64,000 nucleotides of DNA from positions 1-64,000 of the forward strand of contig NZ_JZKH01000030.1 of the NCBI RefSeq assembly GCF_000961885.1, read 5' to 3'. Below are positions 19,068 through 27,306 of this stretch, piece after piece. Position numbers and translations under genes: made by a program. The notes under the pieces were generated by a model. The model ran no database searches. It was not told the DNA's origin and was given only the letters and a program-made list of their open reading frames with translations. The stretch is from Streptomyces rubellomurinus (GTDB lineage: Bacteria; Actinomycetota; Actinomycetes; Streptomycetales; Streptomycetaceae). Position 1 is the stretch's first letter; the number at the start of each line of letters is the position of its first letter.

Positions 19068-20252
19068 ATGTCACCGATAACCCGGTCGAGCCGTGCCGTC
19101 CTGGGTGCCTCCGTCGCCGCGCTGACCGTGCTGGCCGCCACCGCCTGCGGCCCCGACAACAGCGACCCGGCCGTCGCCCAGACCACGGCGCCGACCGTCG
19201 CGGGCAGCGCCACCGGCAAGCCGGCGCCGTTCAAGCTGCCGACCGCCGAAGAGCTGAAGACCTGGAAGTTCGAGGACTGGGACAAGTGGGCCCAGGCGAA
19301 CGTCATCACTCCGGCCGTCAAGGGCTACTGGAACCTGCAGAAGCTGCTGAACGCGAAGCCGAAGCCGATGCCGCAGCCGCCGGCGGACCCGACCCAGCCG
19401 CCCGCGCAGCCCACCAGCGCCGCGCCGGCCCAGCCGACCGCCACCCAGCCGCCGGCCGTCCCCGGGCAGGCGCCGAGCGTCGTCCCGGCGAAGCCCGTGG
19501 CGCACCCGTTCGCGAAGAACCTGCACGTCAACGGCAAGATCTTCTTCAAGGACGGCAACGAGGACTACGTGTGCTCCGGCACCGTCGTCTCCGACCCGGC
19601 CAACCCCGGCAAGAGCAACCTGGTGTGGACCGCCAGCCACTGCCTGCACGGCGGCAAGGGCGGCAAGTACTACACCAACATCACCTTCGCCCCGGCCTAC
19701 AACAGCAACGGCCTGCTGAGCGGCGGCAAGCAGGGCGACGAGGCCGCCGCCGAGCCGTACGGGGAGTGGGACGCCACCGCCGGCATGGTCTCGCCGCAGT
19801 GGACGGCCGAGGCCGACCCGGAGAAGGGCGGCCCGTGGAGCCAGTACGACTTCGGCATCATCAAGGTGGCCAACCCCACCGGCGGCAAGTCGCTGGAGGA
19901 GACCGTCGGCGGCTCGGTGCCGCTGTGGTTCAACGCCCCGCGTGAGCAGCTGTCCGTGACCAGCTACGGCTACCCGGCCGGCAAGCCCTTCGACGGCGTG
20001 GAGCTGGAGCACTGCGACGGCGGCAAGCCGGCCGCGAAGCCCGGCGAGCCGAGCCGCCCGGCGATGCTGGCGATCGGCTGCAACATGACCGGCGGCAGCA
20101 GCGGCGGCGGCTGGTACGCCACCAAGGACGGCAAGCCGGCCCTGGTCAGCGACACCTCCATCGGCAACAACGCCAACACCTACGAGGCGGGCCCGTACCT
20201 GGAGGACGTGGCGGCGCACATGTTCGACTACTTCACGAAGAAGTCGAAGTGA
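19068..20252 (+). CDS. Secreted trypsin-fold serine protease, putative lipoprotein
   Basis: A 394-residue exported protein. Signal peptide residues 1-25 end in VLAATAC, a weak lipobox with Cys26/27. A Pro/Gln/Ala-rich spacer covers ~95-145, and a trypsin-like peptidase domain ~155-390 has the triad H191 (TASHCL), D261 (YDFGII) and S345 (TGGSSGGGW). Paired cysteines (VCSG, HCL, EHCDG, IGCN) suggest disulfides. The domain resembles V8/glutamyl-endopeptidase-like enzymes seen in streptomycetes. It would act at the cell surface. It is followed by a strong terminator hairpin, so it is likely monocistronic. The target is unknown. Confidence 0.88.
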   Translation: MSPITRSSRAVLGASVAALTVLAATACGPDNSDPAVAQTTAPTVAGSATGKPAPFKLPTAEELKTWKFEDWDKWAQANVITPAVKGYWNLQKLLNAKPKPMPQPPADPTQPPAQPTSAAPAQPTATQPPAVPGQAPSVVPAKPVAHPFAKNLHVNGKIFFKDGNEDYVCSGTVVSDPANPGKSNLVWTASHCLHGGKGGKYYTNITFAPAYNSNGLLSGGKQGDEAAAEPYGEWDATAGMVSPQWTAEADPEKGGPWSQYDFGIIKVANPTGGKSLEETVGGSVPLWFNAPREQLSVTSYGYPAGKPFDGVELEHCDGGKPAAKPGEPSRPAMLAIGCNMTGGSSGGGWYATKDGKPALVSDTSIGNNANTYEAGPYLEDVAAHMFDYFTKKSK

Positions 20253-20285
20253 GCCGCCGGGCCGACCGAGCCCGCTGAGTGACCG

Positions 20286-20328
20286 GCCCGGGGGCCGTGG
20301 CGAGCACCGCCGCGGCCCCCGGGCTTTT
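20286..20328 (+). terminator. Rho-independent-type terminator after the protease gene
   Basis: GCCCGGGGGCCG (20286-20297) pairs with CGGCCCCCGGGC (20313-20324), and a TTTT run follows at 20325-20328. It begins 33 bp after the protease stop. Confidence 0.9.
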
Positions 20329-20350
20329 CCGTCGCCCGGCCCGCTCCTCC

Positions 20351-20366
20351 TACAATCGGGCTCATC
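20351..20366 (+). promoter_or_regulatory. -10 box TACAAT placing the ABC-F transcript start near its ATG
   Basis: TACAAT at 20351-20356 is followed by only 10 bp before the ATG at 20367. Transcription would begin about 4-5 nt ahead of the start codon, and no purine-rich ribosome binding site is present. A leaderless or near-leaderless mRNA is the simplest reading; no clear -35 was found. Confidence 0.55.
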
Positions 20367-22004
20367 ATGAGCGCCACACTCGTAGTCAAGGACCTCAGCG
20401 CCGGCCACGGCGAACGCACCCTCTTCTCCGGCCTGGACCTGGTGGTCGCCCCCGGTGACGTGATCGGCCTGGTCGGGGTGAACGGCGCCGGCAAGTCGAC
20501 CCTGCTGCGGCTGCTGGCCGGCCTGGACACGCCCGAGGGCGGCTCGCTGCGGCTCAGCCCGGCGAGCGCCAACGTCGGCCACCTCCCGCAGGAGCCGGAG
20601 CGGCGCGAGGGCGAGTCGGTGCGCGCCTTCCTGGCCCGGCGCACCGGCGTGGCGGCCGCCCAGGCCGCGCTGGACGAGGCCACCGAGGGCCTGGTCGAGG
20701 GCCGCCCGGGCGCCGACGACGCCTACGCGGCGAGCCTGGACCGCTGGCTCGACCTCGGCGGCGCCGACCTGGACGAGCGGGCCGAGGAGGTCGCCGACTC
20801 GCTCGGCCTGAAGGTCTCCCTCGACCTGCCGATGACGGCGCTGTCCGGCGGCCAGGCCGCCCGGGCCGGCCTGGCCTCGCTGCTGCTGTCCCGCTACGAC
20901 GTCTTCCTGCTCGACGAGCCCACCAACGACCTCGACCTGGACGGCCTGGACCGGCTGGAGGCCTTCGTCAAGGGCCTGCGCGCCGGCACCGTGGTGATCA
21001 GCCACGACCGCGAGTTCCTGGCCCGCACCGTGACCAAGGTGCTGGAGCTCGACCTGCACCAGCAGCAGGTCAACCTCTACGGCGGCGGCTACGAGTCGTA
21101 CCTGGAGGAGCGCGCGGTGGCCCGCCGGCACGCCCGCGAGGCGTACGAGGACTACGCGGACACCAAGTCCTCGCTGGAGGCCCGGGCGCAGATGCAGCGC
21201 AACTGGATGGAGCACGGCGTCCGCAACGCCCGCCGCAAGGGCGGCGACAACGACAAGAACGCCAAGGCCAAGCGCACCGAGTCCACCGAGAAGCAGGCCT
21301 CCAAGGCCCGGCAGACCCAGCGCATGATCGAGCGGCTGGACGTGGTCGAGGAGCCGCGCAAGGAGTGGGAGCTGCGGATGGAGATCGCGGCGGCGCCGCG
21401 CTCCGGCGCGGTGGTCGCCACCCTGCGCGCGGCGGTCGCCCGGCGCGGCGACTTCACCCTCGGCCCGGTGGACCTGCAGCTCGACTGGGCGGACCGGGTC
21501 GCCATCACCGGCGCCAACGGCGCGGGCAAGTCCACGCTGCTGGCCGCCCTGCTGGGCCGGCTCGAACTCGACGGCGGCAGCGCCGCGTTGGGCTCGGGCG
21601 TGGTGGTCGGCGAGGTCGACCAGGCGCGCGGGCTGTTCCTCGGCGAGGAGAAGCTGATCGACGCCTTCGCCGCCGCCGTCCCGGAGTCCAGCCCGGAGGA
21701 CGTGCGCACCCTGCTGGCCAAGTTTGGCCTGAAGGCGGTGCACGTGCTGCGCCCGGCCGACACCCTCTCCCCCGGTGAGCGCACCCGGGCCGCGCTCGCG
21801 CTGCTGCAGGCCCGCGGGGTGAACCTGCTGGTGCTGGACGAGCCCACCAACCACCTGGACCTGCCGGCGATCGAGCAGCTGGAGTCCGCCCTGGCCACGT
21901 ACACCGGCACCCTGCTGCTGGTCACCCACGACCGGCGGATGCTGGACGCCGTCTCGGTGAACCGGCGGATCGAGGTCCGGGACGGGCTGGTGCACGAGCT
22001 CTGA
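20367..22004 (+). CDS. ABC-F family ATP-binding cassette protein
   Basis: A 545-residue twin-cassette ATPase without membrane segments. Cassette 1: GVNGAGKSTLLRLLAGLD, ALSGGQAARAGLASLLLSRY and LLDEPTNDLDLDGLDRLE. A basic helical linker spans ~245-330 (RNWMEHGVRNARRKGGDND). Cassette 2: TGANGAGKSTLLAALLG, LSPGERTRAALALLQARG and LVLDEPTNHLDLPAIEQLE. The second signature is LSPGE, not LSGGE. This form is common in the streptomycete housekeeping ABC-F group thought to work as translation factors. It is distinct in linker and leader from the ABC-F protein at 16.9-18.5 kb, so the two are not simple duplicates. A TACAAT just upstream implies a leaderless transcript. Confidence 0.92.
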   Translation: MSATLVVKDLSAGHGERTLFSGLDLVVAPGDVIGLVGVNGAGKSTLLRLLAGLDTPEGGSLRLSPASANVGHLPQEPERREGESVRAFLARRTGVAAAQAALDEATEGLVEGRPGADDAYAASLDRWLDLGGADLDERAEEVADSLGLKVSLDLPMTALSGGQAARAGLASLLLSRYDVFLLDEPTNDLDLDGLDRLEAFVKGLRAGTVVISHDREFLARTVTKVLELDLHQQQVNLYGGGYESYLEERAVARRHAREAYEDYADTKSSLEARAQMQRNWMEHGVRNARRKGGDNDKNAKAKRTESTEKQASKARQTQRMIERLDVVEEPRKEWELRMEIAAAPRSGAVVATLRAAVARRGDFTLGPVDLQLDWADRVAITGANGAGKSTLLAALLGRLELDGGSAALGSGVVVGEVDQARGLFLGEEKLIDAFAAAVPESSPEDVRTLLAKFGLKAVHVLRPADTLSPGERTRAALALLQARGVNLLVLDEPTNHLDLPAIEQLESALATYTGTLLLVTHDRRMLDAVSVNRRIEVRDGLVHEL

Positions 22005-22020
22005 CGGCCCCGCCGCCCGG

Positions 22021-22054
22021 CGCCCGGGAATTGGTCTCTACCTCTTCCCGGGCG
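22021..22054. promoter_or_regulatory. Perfect 10-bp inverted repeat upstream of the IYD-like gene
   Basis: CGCCCGGGAA (22021-22030) and TTCCCGGGCG (22045-22054) pair perfectly around a 14-nt AT-richer centre, 17 bp after the ABC-F stop and 26 bp before the next ATG. It may terminate the ABC-F transcript or serve as an operator for the next gene. Confidence 0.6.
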
Positions 22055-22080
22055 GGCCGCCATGTGCTGTGCTGTCGCCC

Positions 22081-22770
22081 ATGGTTGAGAACGTTGAGAG
22101 CGTTGAGAGCCCGGCGGCGGCGTCGTACCCGACCGTCCCGCTCACCCCGATGACGGTGCCCGCCCACGAGGCCGAGGCCCGCGGCAGGGCGTTCCACGAC
22201 GTGATGGCGCAGCGCCGGACCGTCCGCGACTACTCCACCCGCCCGATCCCCGAGGGGGCGGTCGAGTGGGCGGTGCGCACCGCGAACACCGCGCCCAGCG
22301 GCGCGCACGTCCAGCCCTGGCGGTTCGTGGTGATCACCGACCCGGACCGCAAGCGGCGGCTGCGCGAGGCCGCCGAGGCCGAGGAGCGCGAGTTCTACGC
22401 CCACCGGGCCTCGGAGGAGTGGCTGACCGCGCTGGCGCCGATCGGCACCGACTGGCACAAGCCGTTCCTGGAGGACGCGCCCGCGGTGATCGTGGTGTTC
22501 GAGGTGCACAAGGGCCCGCGGTCGCCGCGCCCGTACTACACCAAGGAGTCGGTGGGGATCGCGGTCGGGCTGCTGCTGGCCTCGCTGCACCAGGCCGGGC
22601 TGGCCACGCTGACCCACACGCCGAGCCCGATGAGGTTCCTGAACGAGGTGTGCGACCGCCCGGCGGAGGAGCGCGCCGCGTACGTGATCCCGGTCGGCTA
22701 CCCGGCCGAGGGGGCGCGGGTGCCGGACCTGAGGCGCAAGGAGCTCGACGAGGTGCTGGTCCGGCTCTGA
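22081..22770 (+). CDS. Nitroreductase-fold flavoprotein of the iodotyrosine deiodinase (IYD) subfamily
   Basis: A 229-residue FMN enzyme. RRTVRDYS (45-52), APSGAHVQPWRFVVI (71-85) and the C-terminal PVGYPAEGARVPDLRRKELD fit the iodotyrosine deiodinase branch rather than generic nitroreductases; vertebrate IYD ends with an almost superimposable VGYPS-VPDLKRK-LD segment. The three residues that bind the substrate zwitterion in IYD (E, then Y four later, then K 21 after that) are present as E102, Y106 and K127. Reductive dehalogenation of halotyrosines is therefore the best prediction. ATG 22081 chosen; GTG 22069 is possible. The ~35-residue N-terminus is not conserved. Confidence 0.88.
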   Translation: MVENVESVESPAAASYPTVPLTPMTVPAHEAEARGRAFHDVMAQRRTVRDYSTRPIPEGAVEWAVRTANTAPSGAHVQPWRFVVITDPDRKRRLREAAEAEEREFYAHRASEEWLTALAPIGTDWHKPFLEDAPAVIVVFEVHKGPRSPRPYYTKESVGIAVGLLLASLHQAGLATLTHTPSPMRFLNEVCDRPAEERAAYVIPVGYPAEGARVPDLRRKELDEVLVRL

Positions 22771-22861
22771 CCGGCCGGGCGCGCCCCGTACCCGGGGGCC
22801 GCGCCCTGCACCCGGGGGCCGCGCGTGGCGGCCGGTTCCGGCCGGGACCATAATCCCGGCC

Positions 22862-23467
22862 ATGAGCCACGCACAGCCACGCTCCTGCGACCCCGCCCCG
22901 GCCCGGGCGCGCGAGGCGACCCCCGGGCGGCCGCCCGAGCTGCTGCGGCTGCCCGGCGGGCTCCGGCTGCGCCGGCGCCGCAGCTGCCACGCGGCGGCGC
23001 TGCACCGGGCGCTGCGGGCGAACCTGGAGCACCTGCGGCCGTGGCTGGAGTGGGCGGCCGAGGCGCCGAGCCCGGCCCGCACGGTCGAGCTGACCCGGGC
23101 CGGCGCGGCCGCCTGGGAGGCCGGCACCGACTTCCTGTACCTGGCCTGGCTGGACGCCGAGCCGGGCGGCGTGGTCGGCGCGTTCGGCCTGCACGGGCGG
23201 GTCGGCCCGGGGGCGCTGGAGATCGGCTACTGGGTGGCCGAGCGGCACGTCGGCCGCGGCATCGCGACCACCGCGGCCGGGGCGCTGACCGAGGCCGCGC
23301 TGGCGCTGCCCGGGATCGCGCGGGTGGAGATCCGCTGCGACCGGGCGAACGCGGCCAGCGCGGCCGTCCCGCGCAAGCTCGGCTACCGGCTGGACCGGGT
23401 GGCCGAGGCCGCCGTCCGGGCCCCGGCGGAGACCGGACGGCAGCTGGTCTGGATCAGGGAGCGGTAG
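22862..23467 (+). CDS. GNAT family N-acetyltransferase (RimJ/RimL type)
   Basis: A 201-residue acetyltransferase. The central beta strand EIGYWVAERHVGRGIATTAA includes the R/Q-x-x-G-x-A acetyl-CoA loop, followed by RVEIRCDRANAASAAVPRKLGY, the typical C-terminal half of this subgroup. The ~30 N-terminal residues are Pro/Arg-rich and variable, so the true start could lie later. It stands between the IYD-like gene (same strand, 91 bp) and a convergent aldo/keto reductase only 9 bp away. Substrate unknown. Confidence 0.85.
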   Translation: MSHAQPRSCDPAPARAREATPGRPPELLRLPGGLRLRRRRSCHAAALHRALRANLEHLRPWLEWAAEAPSPARTVELTRAGAAAWEAGTDFLYLAWLDAEPGGVVGAFGLHGRVGPGALEIGYWVAERHVGRGIATTAAGALTEAALALPGIARVEIRCDRANAASAAVPRKLGYRLDRVAEAAVRAPAETGRQLVWIRER

Positions 23468-23476
23468 GCAGCGGCC

Positions 23477-24430
23477 TCAGTAGCGCTCGCCGGTGGGCAC
23501 CGGCAGCGCGTCCAGCTCGGCGAGGTCGGCCGCGGACAGCTCGATGTCGGCCGCGCCCACGTTGTCCGCCAGGTAGCGCGGCGTCTTGGTGCCCGGGATC
23601 GGGAAGACGTACCGGCCCTGCGCGAGCACCCAGGCCAGCGCGACCCGCGCGGGGGTGGTGCCGATCCGCTCGGCGATCTCCCGGACCCGCCCGACCAGCG
23701 CCAGGTTCGCCTTCAGCGCGTCCTGCTGGAAGCGCGGCAGCCGGCGGCGGAAGTCGTCGGCGGGCAGCTCGTCGAAGGAGGAGATGCTGCCGGTCAGGAA
23801 GCCCCGGCCGAGCGGGGAGAACGGCAGGAAGGCGATGCCCTGCGCCTCGGTGTACGGCAGCACCTCGGCCAGCGCGTCCCGGGTCCACAGCGACAGCTCG
23901 GACTGCACGGAGGCGACGGGGTGCACCGCCTGCGCCCGCCTGATCTCCTCGACGCCCACCTCGGAGAGCCCGATCCGCAGGGCCTTGCCCGCCCGGACGG
24001 CCTCGGCGAACGCGCCCCAGGTCTCCTCGATCGGGACGTCCGGGTCGACCCGGTGCAGCTGGTAGAGGTCGACGTGGTCGGTCCCGAGCCGGCGCAGGCT
24101 CTCGTCGATCGAGCGCCGCACGTGCTCGGGCCGGCCGTTGCGCTCCAGCTGGCCCGCGCCGCCGGGGACGATGCCCACCTTGGTGGCCAGGAACGCGCGC
24201 TCCCGGTACGGGCCGGCCAGCGCGGCGCCGACCACCTCCTCGTTGGTGTACGGGCCGTACATGTCGGCGGTGTCGAACAGGGTGACGCCGAGGTCCAGGG
24301 CCTGCCGGATCACCGCGACGGAGGTGTCGTCGTCGCGGTTGCCGACGTCGTAGGCCCAGGTCATCCCCATGCAGCCGAGGCCGAGGACGCCGACCTCGGG
24401 TCCGTTGCTGCCGAACGCGGCCTTGCGCAT
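23477..24430 (-). CDS. Aldo/keto reductase
   Basis: A 317-residue NADPH-dependent (alpha/beta)8-barrel oxidoreductase. The catalytic tetrad is visible: Asp and Tyr in FDTADMYGPYTNEE, Lys in FLATKVG, His in DLYQLHRVD. GLGCMGMTWAY near the N-terminus and FPIPGTKTPRYLADN for the cofactor phosphate place it in the YghZ/Tas-like group. Start ATG 24430 (MRKAAFGSNG). A promoter with a 19-bp spacer sits 46 nt upstream, suggesting MerR-family activation by a reactive or toxic compound; no merR gene is adjacent. It probably detoxifies aldehydes or quinones. Confidence 0.93.
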   Translation of the reverse strand: MRKAAFGSNGPEVGVLGLGCMGMTWAYDVGNRDDDTSVAVIRQALDLGVTLFDTADMYGPYTNEEVVGAALAGPYRERAFLATKVGIVPGGAGQLERNGRPEHVRRSIDESLRRLGTDHVDLYQLHRVDPDVPIEETWGAFAEAVRAGKALRIGLSEVGVEEIRRAQAVHPVASVQSELSLWTRDALAEVLPYTEAQGIAFLPFSPLGRGFLTGSISSFDELPADDFRRRLPRFQQDALKANLALVGRVREIAERIGTTPARVALAWVLAQGRYVFPIPGTKTPRYLADNVGAADIELSAADLAELDALPVPTGERY

Positions 24431-24861
24431 GACGGGTGCTCCGATCTGGTGGTGACGGGTGGTGCGGTGGATCGACGCGGCCAGCTTGCCGGTTGGAGTG
24501 CACTCGAGGTCAAGTGCGCTCGAACTCGAACTCGAACTCGAACCCGGCACCGCATCGCATCACCTGGCGTTCGTATGGTCATCGACCCACCACGGGGTGC
24601 GAGCGGGGCGCGCGCCCGGAGCTTCACCACCGGCTGCGGCACTCCGGACGTCCGGCACGGGAGTTCGCCCCCGGACGACCCCGCCCGGCTCCCCCGCTCC
24701 CCCACGGGCGAACACCCGGCAAACCGGCGCGTACGGGCATATGCCACGGCCGGTCGCACCACCGGGCGCCGCCGCCCCGATCTTGGCAGGGCCGTCCGGG
24801 GCGGTCGACCCTCTGTGTGCGGCCGACCAGGCCCCTCGCGTCCGAGTTGGGGAGGAAACCC
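24431..24861. other. Divergent intergenic region with (CGAACT)n repeat
   Basis: 431 bp without a gene between the aldo/keto reductase and the anchor-C protein. It holds the reductase promoter, a run of about four CGAACT hexamers at 24520-24543 immediately upstream of that promoter's -35, and otherwise GC-rich sequence. The ribosome site GGAGGAAA for the plus-strand gene is at 24851-24858. I see no RNA gene. Confidence 0.55.
24483..24513 (-). promoter_or_regulatory. MerR-type promoter (19-bp spacer) of the aldo/keto reductase
   Basis: On the minus strand TTGACC (24513-24508) and CAAGCT (24488-24483) are separated by exactly 19 bp. The spacer contains the palindrome GAGTGCACTC (24497-24506). 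Over-long spacers with a central dyad are the hallmark of MerR-family activated promoters, and TTGACCTCGAG sequences are common in such streptomycete promoters. Predicted transcript start is about 46 nt upstream of the reductase ATG. Confidence 0.65.
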
Positions 24862-25461
24862 ATGTCCGTCTCGCGCCTGCGCATCACCGCCGTCGCCCTG
24901 CTGGTGGCCGGCGCCACCGTGCTCGCCACCCCGGCCCAGGCCGCCGGCGGGCACCGCGCCGCCAGCCGCTTCGACGACGGCAGCTTCGAGTCGCCCAAGG
25001 CCCCCGCGAACAACTTCACCGAGTTCGCCGCCGGCCAGAGCATCGGCCCGTGGCGGATCACCGCCGGCAGCGTCGACCTGATCGGCGCCGGCTTCTGGCA
25101 GGCCGCCGAGGGCGACCAGTCGCTCGACCTCAACGGCGCCGGCGCCGGCACCATCGCCCAGACCTTCGCCACCACCCCCGGCGCCACCTACTCGGTGACG
25201 TACGCACTGGCCGGCAACCCCGCGGGCGGGCCCGCCCTGCGCACCGGCCGGGCCGAGATCGACGGCCAGGACTTCCAGGACTTCACCTTCGACATCACCG
25301 GCAAGACCAGGGCCGACATGGGATACGTGGGGCGGCAGTTCAGCTTCGTCGCGCGCAACTCCTCCACCACGCTGACCTTCGCCAGCACCGTGGCGGGCCC
25401 GTACGGGCCGGTGCTCGACGACATCCAGGTGAAGGAGTGCAAGGCCTGCTGCGGCAACTGA
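24862..25461 (+). CDS. Secreted choice-of-anchor C family protein
   Basis: A 199-residue exported protein. The Sec signal peptide is residues 1-27 (ITAVALLVAGATVLATPAQA). The mature part is a DUF642-like beta-sandwich: FDDGSFESPKAP, WRITAGSVDLIGAGFWQAAE, QSLDLNGAGAGTIAQTF, TYSVTYALAGNPAGG and GPVLDDIQVKEC. This is the recognised choice-of-anchor C pattern, probably carbohydrate or cell-wall binding. It ends in a short Cys-rich tail (CKACC). ATG 24862 follows GGAGGAAACCC. It is the upstream neighbour of a chitinase, so it may help in polymer binding, but it has no visible DasR-like site of its own. Confidence 0.85.
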   Translation: MSVSRLRITAVALLVAGATVLATPAQAAGGHRAASRFDDGSFESPKAPANNFTEFAAGQSIGPWRITAGSVDLIGAGFWQAAEGDQSLDLNGAGAGTIAQTFATTPGATYSVTYALAGNPAGGPALRTGRAEIDGQDFQDFTFDITGKTRADMGYVGRQFSFVARNSSTTLTFASTVAGPYGPVLDDIQVKECKACCGN

Positions 25462-25553
25462 GCAGCCGTCGGCTCGCATCGCCCGGCCTCACCCCGGCGC
25501 CTTAACCCAGCCTGAAGAACGCCTCCGGTGGACCTCCGGGAGCGGGGAGATGC

Positions 25554-25583
25554 TTGACGTGCACACCTGGTCTAGTCCAGTTT
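25554..25583 (+). promoter_or_regulatory. DasR-like operator (dre) in the chitinase promoter
   Basis: CTGGTCTAGTCCAG at 25567-25580 differs by one base from the core of the DasR-responsive element ACTGGTCTAGACCAGT. It lies between a TTGACG -35-like hexamer (25554-25559) and a CAGTTT -10-like hexamer (25578-25583), so binding would block RNA polymerase. DasR is the GntR regulator of chitin/N-acetylglucosamine use; derepression by glucosamine-6-phosphate is expected. Confidence 0.8.
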
Positions 25584-25692
25584 GATGCTCAGCACCGCGC
25601 TCCTCCCCGCACCGGACCAGCCCCCGTGCTGCCGCCCGCCCCGTGTCCCCCCTCACGGCGCGGGCGGCCCACCGTTCCCGAGAGGCACCCCC

Positions 25693-27207
25693 ATGCCCAG
25701 CGCGCCCCACACCGCCCCCGCCCACCGCCGCCCCGCCGGCCGCACCAAGCTGCTCAGCCTCGCCGCCGCCACCGCGCTCGCCGCGGGCGGCCTCGCCGCC
25801 CTCGCCGGGAACGCCGGCGCCGCGGACGGCAACCTGCTCGCCAACGGCGGCCTGGAGAGCGGCACGCTCAGCCCGTGGAGCTGTTCCGCCGGCACCGGCG
25901 GCATCGTCAACTCCGGTGCCCACAGCGGGACGTACGCCCTGAAGGGGGCCGCGAGCGCGAGCGACACCGCACAGTGCGGCCAGACCGTCGCCGTCCGGCC
26001 CAACACCACGTACACCCTCAGCGCCTGGGTGCGCGGGCAGTACGTCTACCTCGGCGCCACCGGCAGCGGCGTCACCGACCCGGCGGTGTGGACCCCGGGC
26101 GGCGCCGACTGGCAGCAGCTGTCCACCAGCCTCACCACCGGGCCGACGACCACCAGCGTCACCGTGTACCTGCACGGCTGGTACGGGCAGGGCGCCTACC
26201 TCGCCGACGACATCGCGCTCACCGGCCCCGGCGGCACCCCGTCCACGCCGCCCTCCACCCCGCCGACCGGCCCGGGCACCCCCACCGGCACGCCCACCGG
26301 CGGCCCCTCCACCCCGCCGCCGAACGTCGCCCTCCCGGTCGCGCCCTACATCGACATGGGCGCCTGGCCCACCCCGTCGATGCCGGACATGGCCAAGGCC
26401 GGCAACCTCAAGGGCTACACCATGGGCTTCGTCACCGGCGTCGGCTGCAAGGCCAGCTGGTTCAACGCCTACGACCCGCGCACCGGCTGGGCCAAGGAGC
26501 AGATCGACGCGCTGCGCGCCGCCGGCGGCGACGTCAAGCTCTCCTTCGGCGGCGCCAGCGGCACCGAACTCGCCGCCGCCTGCGGCACGGTGGACTCGCT
26601 GTTCAACGAGTACGACGCCGTGGTCAACGCCTACGGCCTGCGCTACGTCGACTTCGACATCGAGGGCGCGGCGATCGCCGACACCGCCGCCAACGACCGC
26701 CGCTCGGCCGCGCTCGCCAAGCTGCAGCAGGCCCACCCCGGGCTGAAGGTCTCGTTCACCCTGCCCGTGCTGCCCGAGGGGCTGACCGCCGAGGGCGTCG
26801 CCATCGTCAAGTCCGCCCGGGACGCGGGCGTGAACACCGACCTGGTGAACATCATGGCGATGGACTACTACCGGGCGGGCACCGACTACGGCAACGCCGC
26901 CGTCCAGGCCGCGCAGTCGCTGTTCGGCCAGCTCAAGGCGCTGTACCCGGCGAAGGGCGACGCCCAGCTGTGGGCCATGGTCGGCGTCACCCCGATGCTC
27001 GGCGAGAACGACGACCACCAGGTCTACGACCAGGCCGCCGCCCAGCAGCTGGTGACCTTCGCCACGCAGAACCACCTGGGCCTGCTGGCCTTCTGGGACG
27101 CCACCCGCGACGCCAACGCCTGCACCGGCGGCTCGCTGGCCAAGTGCACCAACATCCCGCAGCAGCCGTACGAGTTCGCCAGGATCTTCGCCCGGTACGC
27201 GGGCTGA
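25693..27207 (+). CDS. Secreted GH18 chitinase with N-terminal carbohydrate-binding module
   Basis: A 504-residue extracellular enzyme. The signal peptide (1-46) has a basic start and the hydrophobic LLSLAAATALAAGGLAALAG. A ~130-residue carbohydrate-binding beta-sandwich follows (NLLANGGLESGTLSPW...TYTLSAWVRG). A Pro/Thr/Gly linker covers ~180-215, then the GH18 barrel with D320, D322 and the acid/base E324 (YVDFDIEG). The C-terminal part contains NIMAMDYY and GLLAFWDATRD. It hydrolyses chitin by substrate-assisted catalysis. ATG 25693 was taken because the signal peptide begins there. A DasR-like operator 113 bp upstream supports chitin-responsive control. Confidence 0.93.
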   Translation: MPSAPHTAPAHRRPAGRTKLLSLAAATALAAGGLAALAGNAGAADGNLLANGGLESGTLSPWSCSAGTGGIVNSGAHSGTYALKGAASASDTAQCGQTVAVRPNTTYTLSAWVRGQYVYLGATGSGVTDPAVWTPGGADWQQLSTSLTTGPTTTSVTVYLHGWYGQGAYLADDIALTGPGGTPSTPPSTPPTGPGTPTGTPTGGPSTPPPNVALPVAPYIDMGAWPTPSMPDMAKAGNLKGYTMGFVTGVGCKASWFNAYDPRTGWAKEQIDALRAAGGDVKLSFGGASGTELAAACGTVDSLFNEYDAVVNAYGLRYVDFDIEGAAIADTAANDRRSAALAKLQQAHPGLKVSFTLPVLPEGLTAEGVAIVKSARDAGVNTDLVNIMAMDYYRAGTDYGNAAVQAAQSLFGQLKALYPAKGDAQLWAMVGVTPMLGENDDHQVYDQAAAQQLVTFATQNHLGLLAFWDATRDANACTGGSLAKCTNIPQQPYEFARIFARYAG

Positions 27208-27306
27208 CCGGACCGAGCCGGGCACCGGGCCCGATTAATTGGCATTTCATCGTCCCGGACCGTTGACTACAGTCCGTTCCACCTGAACCACACCGAGGGG
27301 GCGGAC

